Source: Marilutibacter penaei
GTDB lineage: Bacteria; Pseudomonadota; Gammaproteobacteria; Xanthomonadales; Xanthomonadaceae
Reading direction: 5' to 3'
DNA: 64,000 bases
Assembly: GCF_014145395.1 (NCBI RefSeq)
Contig: NZ_JACHTE010000001.1
Span: 434,001-498,000, forward strand
In this document: positions 47,589 through 55,597 of the stretch, in pieces
How positions within the stretch are numbered: the first letter of the stretch is position 1
Layout of the letters: each line of letters begins with the position of its first letter
The notes under the pieces: model-generated
Seen by the model: only the letters and a program-made list of their open reading frames with translations
Databases searched by the model: none
Told to the model about the DNA's origin: nothing
Made by a program: the position numbers and the translations under genes

Positions 47589-48998
47589 TCAGTTGGCGTA
47601 GTACAGCTGGTACTCGAGCGGGTGGGTCGCCGCGCGGAACTGGGTGACCTCCTTCATCTTCATCGCGATGTAGCCGTCGATGAAGTCGTCGTCGAACACG
47701 CCGCCGGCCTTCAGGAAGTCGCGATCCTTGTCGAGCGCGTCCAGGGCCTGGTCGAGGCTGTGGCACACGGTCGGGATGTTCTTCTCTTCCTCCGGCGGCA
47801 GGTCGTACAGGTCCTTGTCGCTCGGCTCGCCCGGGTCGATCTGGTTCTTGATGCCGTCCAGGCCGGCCATCATCAGCGCGGCGAAGGTCAGGTAGCCCGA
47901 CTGCACCGGATCCGGGAAGCGGAACTCGATGCGGCGCGCCTTGGGGTTGGACACGAACGGGATGCGGCAGCTCGCCGAGCGGTTGCGCGCCGAGTAGGCC
48001 AGCATCACCGGCGCTTCGAAGCCCGGCACCAGGCGCTTGTAGCTGTTGGTGCTGGCGTTGGTGAACGCGTTGATCGCGCGCGCGTGCTTGAACACGCCGC
48101 CGATGTACCACAGGGCCAGCTGGCTCAGGCCGCCGTAACCGTCGCCCGAGAACAGGTTCTTGCCGTCCTTCGCCAGCGACTGGTGCACGTGCATGCCGCT
48201 GCCGTTGTCGCCGACGATCGGCTTGGGCATGAAGGTCGCGGTCTTGCCGTTGCGGAAGGCGACGTTCTTGACGATGTACTTGAGCATCAGCAGCTCGTCG
48301 GCCTTCTTGACCAGCGAGTTGAACTTGGTGCCGATCTCGCACTGGCCGGCGTTCGCGACTTCATGGTGGTGCACCTCGACCTCGATGCCGACCTGCTCCA
48401 GGGTCTTGCACATCTCGGCGCGGATGTCGTGCAGCGAATCCACCGGGGCCACCGGGAAGTAGCCGCCCTTCACGCCCGGACGGTAGCCGCTGTTGCCGCC
48501 CTCGTACTCCTTGGCGGAGTTCCAGTGCGCCTCTTCCGAGTCGATGTGGAAGAAGGTGTGGCCCATCTCGTTGCCGTAGCGCACCGAGTCGAAGATGAAG
48601 AACTCGGGCTCGGGACCGAAGAAGGCTTCCTCGGCGATGCCGCTGGCCTTCAGGTAGGCCTCGGCGCGCTTGGCGACGCCGCGCGGGTCGCGCGAATACG
48701 CCTGCATGGTGGCCGGGTCGAGGATGTCGCAGGTCAGGACCAGGGTGGGATCGGCGGTGAACGGGTCGAGGTAGGCGGTGCTGGCATCGGGCAGCAGCAC
48801 CATGTCGGACTCGTTGATGCCCTTCCATCCGGTGATCGACGAGCCGTCGAACATCTTGCCGTCCTCGAACAGTGCGGCGTCGACGATCGACTTCGGATAG
48901 GTGACGTGATGCTGCACGCCCCTCATGTCGGCGAAGCGCAGGTCGACGAATTCGACCTTGTGGTCCCGGATGAGCTTTTCGACGTTCTCGAGCGACAT
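47589..48998 (-). CDS. glnA: Glutamine synthetase, type I
   Basis: A 469-residue enzyme that makes glutamine from glutamate, ammonia and ATP. Characteristic blocks are [24 protein letters not shown] (metal-binding Glu), [29 protein letters not shown] (ATP/active-site) and NRSASCRIP. The adenylylation Tyr lies in [10 protein letters not shown] near residue 397, so activity control by GlnE is expected. The ATG at 48998 gives the standard N-terminus; a longer in-frame frame upstream is noncoding. A sigma-54 promoter lies 43-58 bases upstream of the start codon. Confidence 0.98.
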   Translation of the reverse strand: MSLENVEKLIRDHKVEFVDLRFADMRGVQHHVTYPKSIVDAALFEDGKMFDGSSITGWKGINESDMVLLPDASTAYLDPFTADPTLVLTCDILDPATMQAYSRDPRGVAKRAEAYLKASGIAEEAFFGPEPEFFIFDSVRYGNEMGHTFFHIDSEEAHWNSAKEYEGGNSGYRPGVKGGYFPVAPVDSLHDIRAEMCKTLEQVGIEVEVHHHEVANAGQCEIGTKFNSLVKKADELLMLKYIVKNVAFRNGKTATFMPKPIVGDNGSGMHVHQSLAKDGKNLFSGDGYGGLSQLALWYIGGVFKHARAINAFTNASTNSYKRLVPGFEAPVMLAYSARNRSASCRIPFVSNPKARRIEFRFPDPVQSGYLTFAALMMAGLDGIKNQIDPGEPSDKDLYDLPPEEEKNIPTVCHSLDQALDALDKDRDFLKAGGVFDDDFIDGYIAMKMKEVTQFRAATHPLEYQLYYAN

Positions 48999-49040
48999 TG
49001 GATTTCGAACCTTGCGGGTGGGTTGGATATCCACACTATC

Positions 49041-49056
49041 GCAAGCCCCGTGCCAA
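49041..49056 (-). promoter_or_regulatory. Sigma-54 (-24/-12) promoter of glnA
   Basis: On the minus strand TTGGCACGGGGCTTGC matches the RpoN consensus TTGGCAC-N5-TTGC at every conserved position. The predicted transcript start is near 49029, giving a leader of about 31 bases to the glnA ATG. Confidence 0.92.
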
Positions 49057-49117
49057 CCCGATGACGCGCGCAACCCCTTGATCCGAAAGGGAACGGTGTC
49101 GTCCGCAACCACGCAGC

Positions 49118-49132
49118 GCACGGGAACGGTGC
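49118..49132. promoter_or_regulatory. Proximal NtrC-type enhancer site
   Basis: GCACGGGAACGGTGC has the outer GCAC/GTGC arms of the NtrC consensus (GCACCANNNTGGTGC) with the inner positions degenerate. Its centre is about 96 bases upstream of the predicted glnA start and 32 bases from the distal site. Confidence 0.6.
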
Positions 49133-49149
49133 GGGTTCGCCACGGCGAC

Positions 49150-49164
49150 GCACCATATTGGTGC
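49150..49164. promoter_or_regulatory. Distal NtrC-type enhancer site
   Basis: GCACCATATTGGTGC matches the NtrC consensus GCACCANNNTGGTGC at all conserved positions. The centre lies about 128 bases upstream of the predicted glnA start. The same site is 72 bases before the divergent LacI-family gene, so it could also influence that gene. Confidence 0.85.
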
Positions 49165-49236
49165 GCGCCGGCGTCCCGCCGGGACCCGCGCGGCACTCGA
49201 TACACTGTCCCCCACCACAGCCAGGGGACGGTCCGG

Positions 49237-50268
49237 ATGGCCCGCAGGTCCAAGGTCACCTCCATCGACATCGCGCACCGTGCCGGCGTCTCGCAGGCCA
49301 CGGTCTCGCGCGTGCTCAGCGGCAGCCCCCTGGTCAACGCCGACACCCGCAAGCGGGTGGAAGCGGCCGTGCGCGAGCTCAACTACAAGGTCGACCGCCA
49401 CGCCTCCAGCCTGCGCACCCAGAGCTCGCGCACGCTGGCCCTGCTGCTGTTCGAGGACCCGACGCCGGACGACTCGCACATCAACCCGTTCTTCCTGTCG
49501 ATGCTCGGCTCGATCACCCGCGCCTGCGCGCGGGCCGGTTACGACCTGCTGGTGTCGTTCCAGCAGCTGTCCGACGACTGGCATGCCGACTACGAGGACA
49601 CCATGAAGGCCGACGGGCTGATCCTGCTCGGCTACGGCGACTACCTCGCCTATCGCGGAAAGCTCGAAGCGCTGGTGGAGCAGGGCACCCGCTTCGTGCG
49701 CTGGGGTGCGGTGCTGCCGGGCCAGCCCGGCGTGTCCATCGGCTGCGACAACCACCACGGCGGCCAACTGGTCGGCGAGCATCTCGCCTCGCTCGGGCGC
49801 CGCCGGATCGCCTTCCTCGGCGATGCCTCCAGCCACTACCCGGAGTTCTTCGACCGCTACCGCGGCTGCGACGCGGCCCTGGCGAAACGCGGCCTCGCGA
49901 TGGACGCGGGCCTGCAGGTCGACGCGGTCAGTTCGGAAGAAGCCGGCCACGCCGCCGCGCGCACCCTGCTCGCGCGTGGCCTGCCCTTCGATGCCGTGTT
50001 CGCCGCCAGCGACCTGATCGCGATCGGCGCGCTGCGGGCGCTGGCCGAGGCTGGGCAGGACGTGCCCGGCCGCATCGCGGTCGCCGGCTTCGACGACATC
50101 CCGATGGCGCGCTTCGCCCAGCCGGCACTGACCACGGTCTACCAGGACACCTCCCGGGCCGGCACGCTGCTGGTGGAATCGCTGCTGGCGCAGATCCGCG
50201 GCGAAGCGGTGGAGAGCACCACCCTGCCCGCCACGCTGGTGGTCAGGCGCTCCAGCGGCGCCGACTGA
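49237..50268 (+). CDS. LacI-family transcriptional regulator
   Basis: A 343-residue regulator. The LacI helix-turn-helix and hinge are clear: [22 protein letters not shown] (read as two blocks at residues 8-29) and [19 protein letters not shown]. The periplasmic-binding-protein-like effector domain follows, ending with [20 protein letters not shown]. The ATG at 49237 has GGGGAC upstream. It adjoins GH13 and transporter genes for alpha-glucans, so control by maltose or a maltodextrin is likely. It is divergent from glnA. Confidence 0.92.
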   Translation: MARRSKVTSIDIAHRAGVSQATVSRVLSGSPLVNADTRKRVEAAVRELNYKVDRHASSLRTQSSRTLALLLFEDPTPDDSHINPFFLSMLGSITRACARAGYDLLVSFQQLSDDWHADYEDTMKADGLILLGYGDYLAYRGKLEALVEQGTRFVRWGAVLPGQPGVSIGCDNHHGGQLVGEHLASLGRRRIAFLGDASSHYPEFFDRYRGCDAALAKRGLAMDAGLQVDAVSSEEAGHAAARTLLARGLPFDAVFAASDLIAIGALRALAEAGQDVPGRIAVAGFDDIPMARFAQPALTTVYQDTSRAGTLLVESLLAQIRGEAVESTTLPATLVVRRSSGAD

Positions 50269-50283
50269 CCCGCCTGCGCCGTC

Positions 50284-50304
50284 CCGGGGCGTTTCGCGCC
50301 CCGG
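50284..50304. terminator. GC-rich hairpin between convergent genes
   Basis: CCGGGGCG and CGCCCCGG form an eight-base-pair stem with loop TTTCG, 15 bases after the LacI-family stop and 60 bases beyond the stop of the convergent GH13 gene. It lacks a T-run, so its role as a terminator is inferred from position. Confidence 0.5.
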
Positions 50305-50354
50305 AGGCTCGGGCGCATGTCGTCTGGGGGCGTGTGCAGCCCCCGCCCCGGCCC

Positions 50355-50378
50355 AGGGTCCGGGCTAGGGTCCGGGCT
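50355..50378. repeat. Exact 12-bp tandem duplication over the GH13 stop codon
   Basis: AGGGTCCGGGCT occurs twice head-to-tail, with a third partial copy (CGGTCC) after it. The junction covers the TAG stop of the minus-strand amylase gene at 50365-50367, so the repeat shapes the last codons GPEPGP. Confidence 0.9.
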
Positions 50379-52113
50379 CCGGTCCGCCGAGCCGGCCGGC
50401 CATCGCGGCGTCGAGGGCCCGCCGGAGGTCCTCGCGGCGCACCGGGGCATCAAGCCGCCACACCGCCACCCCATGCGCCGGCACCGTGTCGACCAGGGTG
50501 CCGCCCGCGTCGATCGCACGGACCTCCCCGGACAGCGCCGCCCGCCACTCGCCGGCCTGCAGCCAGCGCGAGACCTCGAACGTCGCCGGCGCGTCGCCCT
50601 TGTTCAGCAGCACCAGCGCGAGCTGGGCAACGTCGCCGTCCTGCAGGACGCGGTAGAACACGGCGCGGTCGCCCTGCATCTCGACGTCCAGCTGCAAGCC
50701 CCGCTGCAGCGCCGGCGTCGACGCGCGCACCCGCGCGATGCGCTGCAGGGCGTCGTGGATCGGGTTCCCGGGCGCGGCGTCGATCCGCGCCTGCCCGAAA
50801 TAGTTGCGGTTGCCTTCGTGCTCGGCGGCACCGCGCATGAAGCCCACTTCCGAGCCCTGGTAGACGACCGGGATGCCGCGCGCGGTGAACAGGAAGTTGT
50901 GCGCGTCGATGAAGCCTTCATCGCTCGCGTCCATCCGCGGCATGTCGTGGTTGTCGTAGAAGGTCATCAGCTCGTACGGGTTCGCGTAGGGCCCGTCGAC
51001 CAGGTACAGCCGCTCGGCGATGCGCCCATAGCCGAGGCGCGGGCGGCCGAACACGTCGGCGATGCGCTCCTTGAGCGGGAAATCCAGCACGCTGACCGCG
51101 CCGTTGTCGGCCCAGGTGAACGGCGCGATGTTCCCGGCCTCGTGGTCGAAGGCCTCGCCGAACATGAAGAACCCGGGATGGTCCGCGCGGATGCAATCGC
51201 TGAACCGTTTCCAGAATGTCAGCGGCACGTGGCGGATGGTGTCGATGCGGAACGCCGCCGCGCCCTGGTCGATCCACTGCGAATAGGCCCGGCAGAAATA
51301 GTCGAGGACGGCGGGATTCGTGTCGTCGTTGTTCGACAGTTGGGCCAGGTCGGGCTCGGTGTGGAAGAAGCGGTGCAGCGGGTTGTTCGCCGGGTCGAGT
51401 TCCGCCGGCGCGAGGTTCTGGTGGTCGGCGATCAGGCGGCCGTCGACGTCGTGGATCTCGCCGAACTTCGGCTGGTCCACCGGCATGGTGAAGGACGGCG
51501 AACCGTGGTTGACGACGATGTCGAGCACGGTCTTGAGCCCCTGCGCCCGGAGGCCGTCAGTGAGCGCGGCGAAATCCAGGCCGGGGCTGGGCAGGTGTTC
51601 GTCGAGGCGGAAGAAATCCACGCCCCAGTAGCCGTGGTAGCCGGTCTTGCCGCGATCCTTGAAGAACGCGTCGGACCCGATCGGGTCGCCGCCGGTGAAT
51701 GCCTCGTCGGGATTGTCGACGATCGGCGTGAGCCAGACCGCGCCGAACCCCATGTCGGCGATGTAACCGGCGTTGTCGAGCAGGCCGCGGAAGTCGCCGC
51801 CGAGGTAGCCGATGTTGGCGCCGTTGGCCTTTGGACCGGGCACCGGCCGGTCGAAGGTATGCAGCGCCGGATCGGCGCCGCCCTGCCCGCGCTGGTCGTT
51901 GCCCGGATCGCCGTTGACGAAACGGTCGGTCATCACGAAGTAGACCGCGTCCGACGCGAACGGCTCCAGCGTGCCGTAGTACGACGGGCGCAGCGTGGCG
52001 GGCGGCAGCGTCGCGTCGTTCCCGGCACCGATGCCGGCGCGTGGCGTCGTTGCACAGGCGGCGAGCAGGGCCGTGGCCAGCGCCGCCAGTACGAGGGGAA
52101 TGCCGCGGATCAT
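50365..52113 (-). CDS. GH13 alpha-amylase-type lipoprotein
   Basis: A 582-residue secreted or surface amylase. The lipobox LLAACA has its Cys near residue 20. The GH13 barrel shows DAVYFVMTDRFVNGDPGND (calcium loop), VLDIVVNHG (region I), GAAAFRIDTIRHV (region II, catalytic Asp), FMFGEAFD (region III, catalytic Glu) and FYDNHDMPRM (region IV, Asp). A beta domain closes the protein. The layout fits cyclomaltodextrinase/CGTase-like extracellular amylases acting on starch or maltodextrin. The start overlaps the stop of the transporter gene by four bases, so the two are coupled. Confidence 0.9.
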   Translation of the reverse strand: MIRGIPLVLAALATALLAACATTPRAGIGAGNDATLPPATLRPSYYGTLEPFASDAVYFVMTDRFVNGDPGNDQRGQGGADPALHTFDRPVPGPKANGANIGYLGGDFRGLLDNAGYIADMGFGAVWLTPIVDNPDEAFTGGDPIGSDAFFKDRGKTGYHGYWGVDFFRLDEHLPSPGLDFAALTDGLRAQGLKTVLDIVVNHGSPSFTMPVDQPKFGEIHDVDGRLIADHQNLAPAELDPANNPLHRFFHTEPDLAQLSNNDDTNPAVLDYFCRAYSQWIDQGAAAFRIDTIRHVPLTFWKRFSDCIRADHPGFFMFGEAFDHEAGNIAPFTWADNGAVSVLDFPLKERIADVFGRPRLGYGRIAERLYLVDGPYANPYELMTFYDNHDMPRMDASDEGFIDAHNFLFTARGIPVVYQGSEVGFMRGAAEHEGNRNYFGQARIDAAPGNPIHDALQRIARVRASTPALQRGLQLDVEMQGDRAVFYRVLQDGDVAQLALVLLNKGDAPATFEVSRWLQAGEWRAALSGEVRAIDAGGTLVDTVPAHGVAVWRLDAPVRREDLRRALDAAMAGRLGGPEPGP

Positions 52114-53648
52114 CGGGCGGCCTCCGCGGCAGCGTCGAGGGGCCGGACGCGATCGGCGGGCTCGCGCACGCGCATCACGCACAGGCCCGCGACCAGCAGG
52201 CTGATGCCGCCGATCGCCAGCGCGTTGACCGGTGCGTTGCCGAGGAACTGCTTCAGCAGGAAGCCCAGCAGGCTCGCCGCGACCAGCTGCGGGATCACGA
52301 TGAAGAAGTTGAAGATGCCCATGTACACACCCATCTTGGCCGCCGGCAGGCTGTCCGACAGCATCGCGTAGGGCAGCGACAGGATCGATGCCCAGGCGAA
52401 ACCCACGCCGACCATCGACAGCAGCAGCCAGTGCGGATCGCGGAACCCCAGGAAGGACAGCAGGCCCAGCCCGCCGAGCGCGAGGTTGACGAGGTGGCTG
52501 GTCCGCAGGCCCCACCACCGCACCATCAGCGGGATCACGATCGCCGCCAGCGCGGCGAAGCCGTTATAGGCGGCGAACAGCACGCCCACCCAGTTGGCAC
52601 CCGCGTTGTAGGCCGCGGAAGCGGTATCGGTACTGCCGAAATGCACTTCGGTGACCGCACCGGTGGTGTAGATCCACATCGCGAACAGCGCGAACCACGA
52701 GAAGAACTGCACCACCGCGAGCTGGCGCATCGCGACCGGCATCTGCTGCAGGTCGGTCATCACGGTCATGAAGCCGCCCAGCGCGGCGTCACGACCGGTG
52801 CGCGCGGCAACGATCAGCAGCAGCGCGCCATACACCGCCAGACCGCCGGCCAGCAGGTACAGCTGCCGATCCAGTGAAGCGAGTGCGATGGCCACCACGC
52901 CGGCAAGACCGGCGAGCAGCCAGCCGAGGCCCAGCCGCCGCGTGCGCTCGACATCGAGCGGGCGTCGCTCGATCGGCGGCGCCTCGTCCCAGGCCGACAG
53001 GCGCTCCGGCGGATACTCGCGCGTGCTGACGATCGTCCAGCCGACCGCAAGCAGCAGCACCACGCCGCCGGCATAGAACGCGTAGCGCACCGTGGGCGGC
53101 ACTTCGCCCGGCGCCGCGGTGTTCGCGACGCCAAGCTGTTCCAGGATGAAGGGCAGCAGGCTCGCCACCACCGCGCCAACGCCGATGAAGAAGCTCTGCA
53201 TCGCGTAGCCGCTGGCGCGCTGGCGCACCGGCAGCTGGTCGCCGACGAACGCGCGGAATGGCTCCATCGAGATGTTGATGGACGCATCGAGGATCCACAG
53301 CGTGCCCGCGGCGATCCACAGGGCAGGCGAGTTCGGCATCACGAACAGGGCCAGCGTGGACAGCACCGCACCGATGAGGAAGTAGGGACGCCTGCGTCCC
53401 AGGCCGGTCCACGTGCGGTCGGACAGGTAGCCGACGATGGGCTGCACGATCAGCCCGGTGAGCGGCGCGGCGATCCACAGCATCGGGATCTGGTCCATCT
53501 CCGCGCCCAGCGTCTGGAAAATGCGGCTGGCGTTGGCGTTCTGCAGGGCGAAGCCGAACTGGATGCCGAGGAAGCCGAAACACATGTTCCAGATCTGCCA
53601 GAAGCTGAGTTCCGGCTTGCGGGCGGGGGGCGGCGAAGTCGAGGTCAT
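52110..53648 (-). CDS. MFS sugar transporter (maltose-type, SLC45/GPH-like)
   Basis: A 512-residue inner-membrane protein with about twelve helices. FWQIWNMCFGFLGIQFGFALQNAN is the typical first helix (read in blocks), and DRTWTGLGRRRPYFLIGA is the cytoplasmic loop 2-3 signature of the SLC45/GPH-like sugar carriers. In Xanthomonas and Caulobacter such carriers lie beside amylases and take up maltose; this is inferred from context. The start at 53648 was preferred to an upstream ATG that adds a non-hydrophobic leader. A LacI-type operator candidate lies in the divergent region. Confidence 0.88.
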   Translation of the reverse strand: MTSTSPPPARKPELSFWQIWNMCFGFLGIQFGFALQNANASRIFQTLGAEMDQIPMLWIAAPLTGLIVQPIVGYLSDRTWTGLGRRRPYFLIGAVLSTLALFVMPNSPALWIAAGTLWILDASINISMEPFRAFVGDQLPVRQRASGYAMQSFFIGVGAVVASLLPFILEQLGVANTAAPGEVPPTVRYAFYAGGVVLLLAVGWTIVSTREYPPERLSAWDEAPPIERRPLDVERTRRLGLGWLLAGLAGVVAIALASLDRQLYLLAGGLAVYGALLLIVAARTGRDAALGGFMTVMTDLQQMPVAMRQLAVVQFFSWFALFAMWIYTTGAVTEVHFGSTDTASAAYNAGANWVGVLFAAYNGFAALAAIVIPLMVRWWGLRTSHLVNLALGGLGLLSFLGFRDPHWLLLSMVGVGFAWASILSLPYAMLSDSLPAAKMGVYMGIFNFFIVIPQLVAASLLGFLLKQFLGNAPVNALAIGGISLLVAGLCVMRVREPADRVRPLDAAAEAAR

Positions 53649-53797
53649 GCGGTCGTCCGTTGGGCCGTGCGCGTGCACGGCAGGTATCGATGCGGACGCA
53701 TCCCTCCCCGGGACCCGACGCATGGAACGGCCTGCCGCCAAGGCTGGCAAAGCCACGGCCGCATCCTAGTGGCGCATCGCAGTGCAGCATGGCGTCG

Positions 53798-53811
53798 TGC
53801 AAACGTATTCA
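53798..53811. promoter_or_regulatory. Candidate LacI-family operator
   Basis: TGCAAACGTATTCA is a near-palindrome centred on CG (TGNANACGTNTNCA), the shape of LacI-family operators. It lies 150 bases before the transporter start and 85 before the alpha-glucosidase start, in the divergent region between the two operons. The regulator gene at 49237 is the obvious candidate partner; binding is inferred. Confidence 0.5.
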
Positions 53812-53895
53812 CGCCCGCACGGGCCGGATCGCGCATCGCAAGGGGCGTGTCCCGTGGAATAGTGGCCTCCCGGAAAGGACAGCGTGGGGACCGGA

Positions 53896-55524
53896 ATGAA
53901 CATGGCTTCCTGGTGGCATGGCGCGGTGATCTACCAGATCTACCCGCGCAGCTTCCTCGACACCAATGGCGATGGCGTGGGCGACCTGCCGGGCATCACC
54001 GGCAAGCTCGACTACATCGCCCGCCTCGGCGTGGACGCCATCTGGATTTCCCCGTTCTTCAGGTCGCCGATGGCCGACTTCGGCTACGACATCGCCGACT
54101 ACCGCGACGTCGACCCGCTGTTCGGCACGCTGGACGACTTCGACCGCCTGCTCGCGAAGGCGCATTCGCTCGGCATCAAGGTGATGATCGACCAGGTGCT
54201 CAGCCACACCTCGGCGGAGCACGCGTGGTTCCAGCAGAGCCGCCAGGACCGCGACAACGACAAGGCCGACTGGTACGTCTGGGCCGACCCGCGCGAGGAC
54301 GGCACCCCGCCGAACAACTGGCTGTCGCTGTTCGGCGGCGTGGCCTGGCAGTGGGAGCCGCGGCGCGAACAGTACTACCTGCACAACTTCCTGACCTCGC
54401 AGCCGGACCTCAACTTCCACTGCGCGGCGGTGCGCGAGGCGACGCTCGACAACGTCGCGTTCTGGCTGGACCGCGGCGTCGACGGCCTGCGCCTGGACGC
54501 GATCAATTTCTGCTACCACGACGTGCAACTGCGCGACAACCCGCCCAAGCCGCCGCACCTGCGGGTGGGCCGCGGCTTCAGCGCGGACAATCCGTACGCC
54601 TACCAGTACCACTACTACAACAACACCCAGCCGGAGACGCTGGAGTTCATGGAACGCCTGCGCGCGCTGATGGACCGCTACGAGGACGTCGCCGCGCTGG
54701 GCGAGTTCTCCTCCGAGGACTCGCTGGCGACGATGGCCGAGTACGTCGGCGACACGCGCCTGCACATGGGCTACAGCTTCGAGCTGCTGACCGAGGACTT
54801 CAGCGTCGACTACATCCGCGGCACGGTCGAGAACCTGGAGGCGAAGATGCCGCACGGCTGGCCGTGCTGGGCGATCTCCAACCACGACGTCGAACGCGCG
54901 GTCTCGCGCTGGGGCGGCGACGACGCCTCCGACACCCTGGCCGCGCAGCTGGTCGCGCTGGTCTGTTCGCTGCGCGGCTCGGTGTGCCTGTACCAGGGCG
55001 AAGAGCTGGGCCTGCCGGAAGCGGAGGTGCCGTTCGAGGCGCTGCGCGATCCCTACGGCATTTCGTTCTGGCCGAACTTCAAGGGCCGCGACGGCTGCCG
55101 CACGCCGCTGCCGTGGACCGACGCGCCGCTGGCCGGCTTCTCCGACGCCACCCCGTGGCTGCCGATCCCCGACGACCACCGCCTGCGCAGCATCCAGGCG
55201 CAGGAAGCCGACGGCGGCTCGGTGCTGCAGGCCACGCGCCGCTTCCTGCGCTGGCGCAAGGCCCAGCCAGCGCTGGTGCACGGCGACATCCGCTTCCTCG
55301 ACAGCCACGAACCGGTGCTCGCCTTCCTCCGCCACCATGGCGACACGCGCCTGCTGGTGGCCTTCAATCTGTCCGCCACCCCGGTCGACTGGCGCCTGCC
55401 CGCCGAGCTGCGTGACACCGGCGCGACGCCGGTCGCGCTCGACGATCACGGCCTGCTCGCCGGCGTGCTTTCCGGCGACGGGATCCGCTTGCCCGGGCGC
55501 GGCAGTTTCTTCGCCCGGCTGTAG
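53896..55524 (+). CDS. GH13 alpha-glucosidase (XgtA-like)
   Basis: A 542-residue cytoplasmic enzyme without a signal peptide. The GH13 catalytic triad is Asp201 (DGLRLDAINF), Glu270 (AALGEFSS) and Asp331 (ISNHDVER). As I recall, this agrees with the numbering reported for Xanthomonas campestris XgtA, an alpha-glucosidase with strong transglucosylation. YQIYPRSFLDTNGDGVGDLPG is the oligo-1,6-glucosidase-type opening. The ATG at 53896 was chosen; a GTG at 53884 is too close to GGAAAGGA. It should hydrolyse imported maltose and maltodextrins. The GH97 gene follows after 73 bases. Confidence 0.92.
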   Translation: MNMASWWHGAVIYQIYPRSFLDTNGDGVGDLPGITGKLDYIARLGVDAIWISPFFRSPMADFGYDIADYRDVDPLFGTLDDFDRLLAKAHSLGIKVMIDQVLSHTSAEHAWFQQSRQDRDNDKADWYVWADPREDGTPPNNWLSLFGGVAWQWEPRREQYYLHNFLTSQPDLNFHCAAVREATLDNVAFWLDRGVDGLRLDAINFCYHDVQLRDNPPKPPHLRVGRGFSADNPYAYQYHYYNNTQPETLEFMERLRALMDRYEDVAALGEFSSEDSLATMAEYVGDTRLHMGYSFELLTEDFSVDYIRGTVENLEAKMPHGWPCWAISNHDVERAVSRWGGDDASDTLAAQLVALVCSLRGSVCLYQGEELGLPEAEVPFEALRDPYGISFWPNFKGRDGCRTPLPWTDAPLAGFSDATPWLPIPDDHRLRSIQAQEADGGSVLQATRRFLRWRKAQPALVHGDIRFLDSHEPVLAFLRHHGDTRLLVAFNLSATPVDWRLPAELRDTGATPVALDDHGLLAGVLSGDGIRLPGRGSFFARL

Positions 55525-55597
55525 CCGCGCGCCTGCCGTCGCACGCGGGGCCGGTACGCCGCCCCCGCACGTCCACGCCCTCCACCGGATCAACGCC

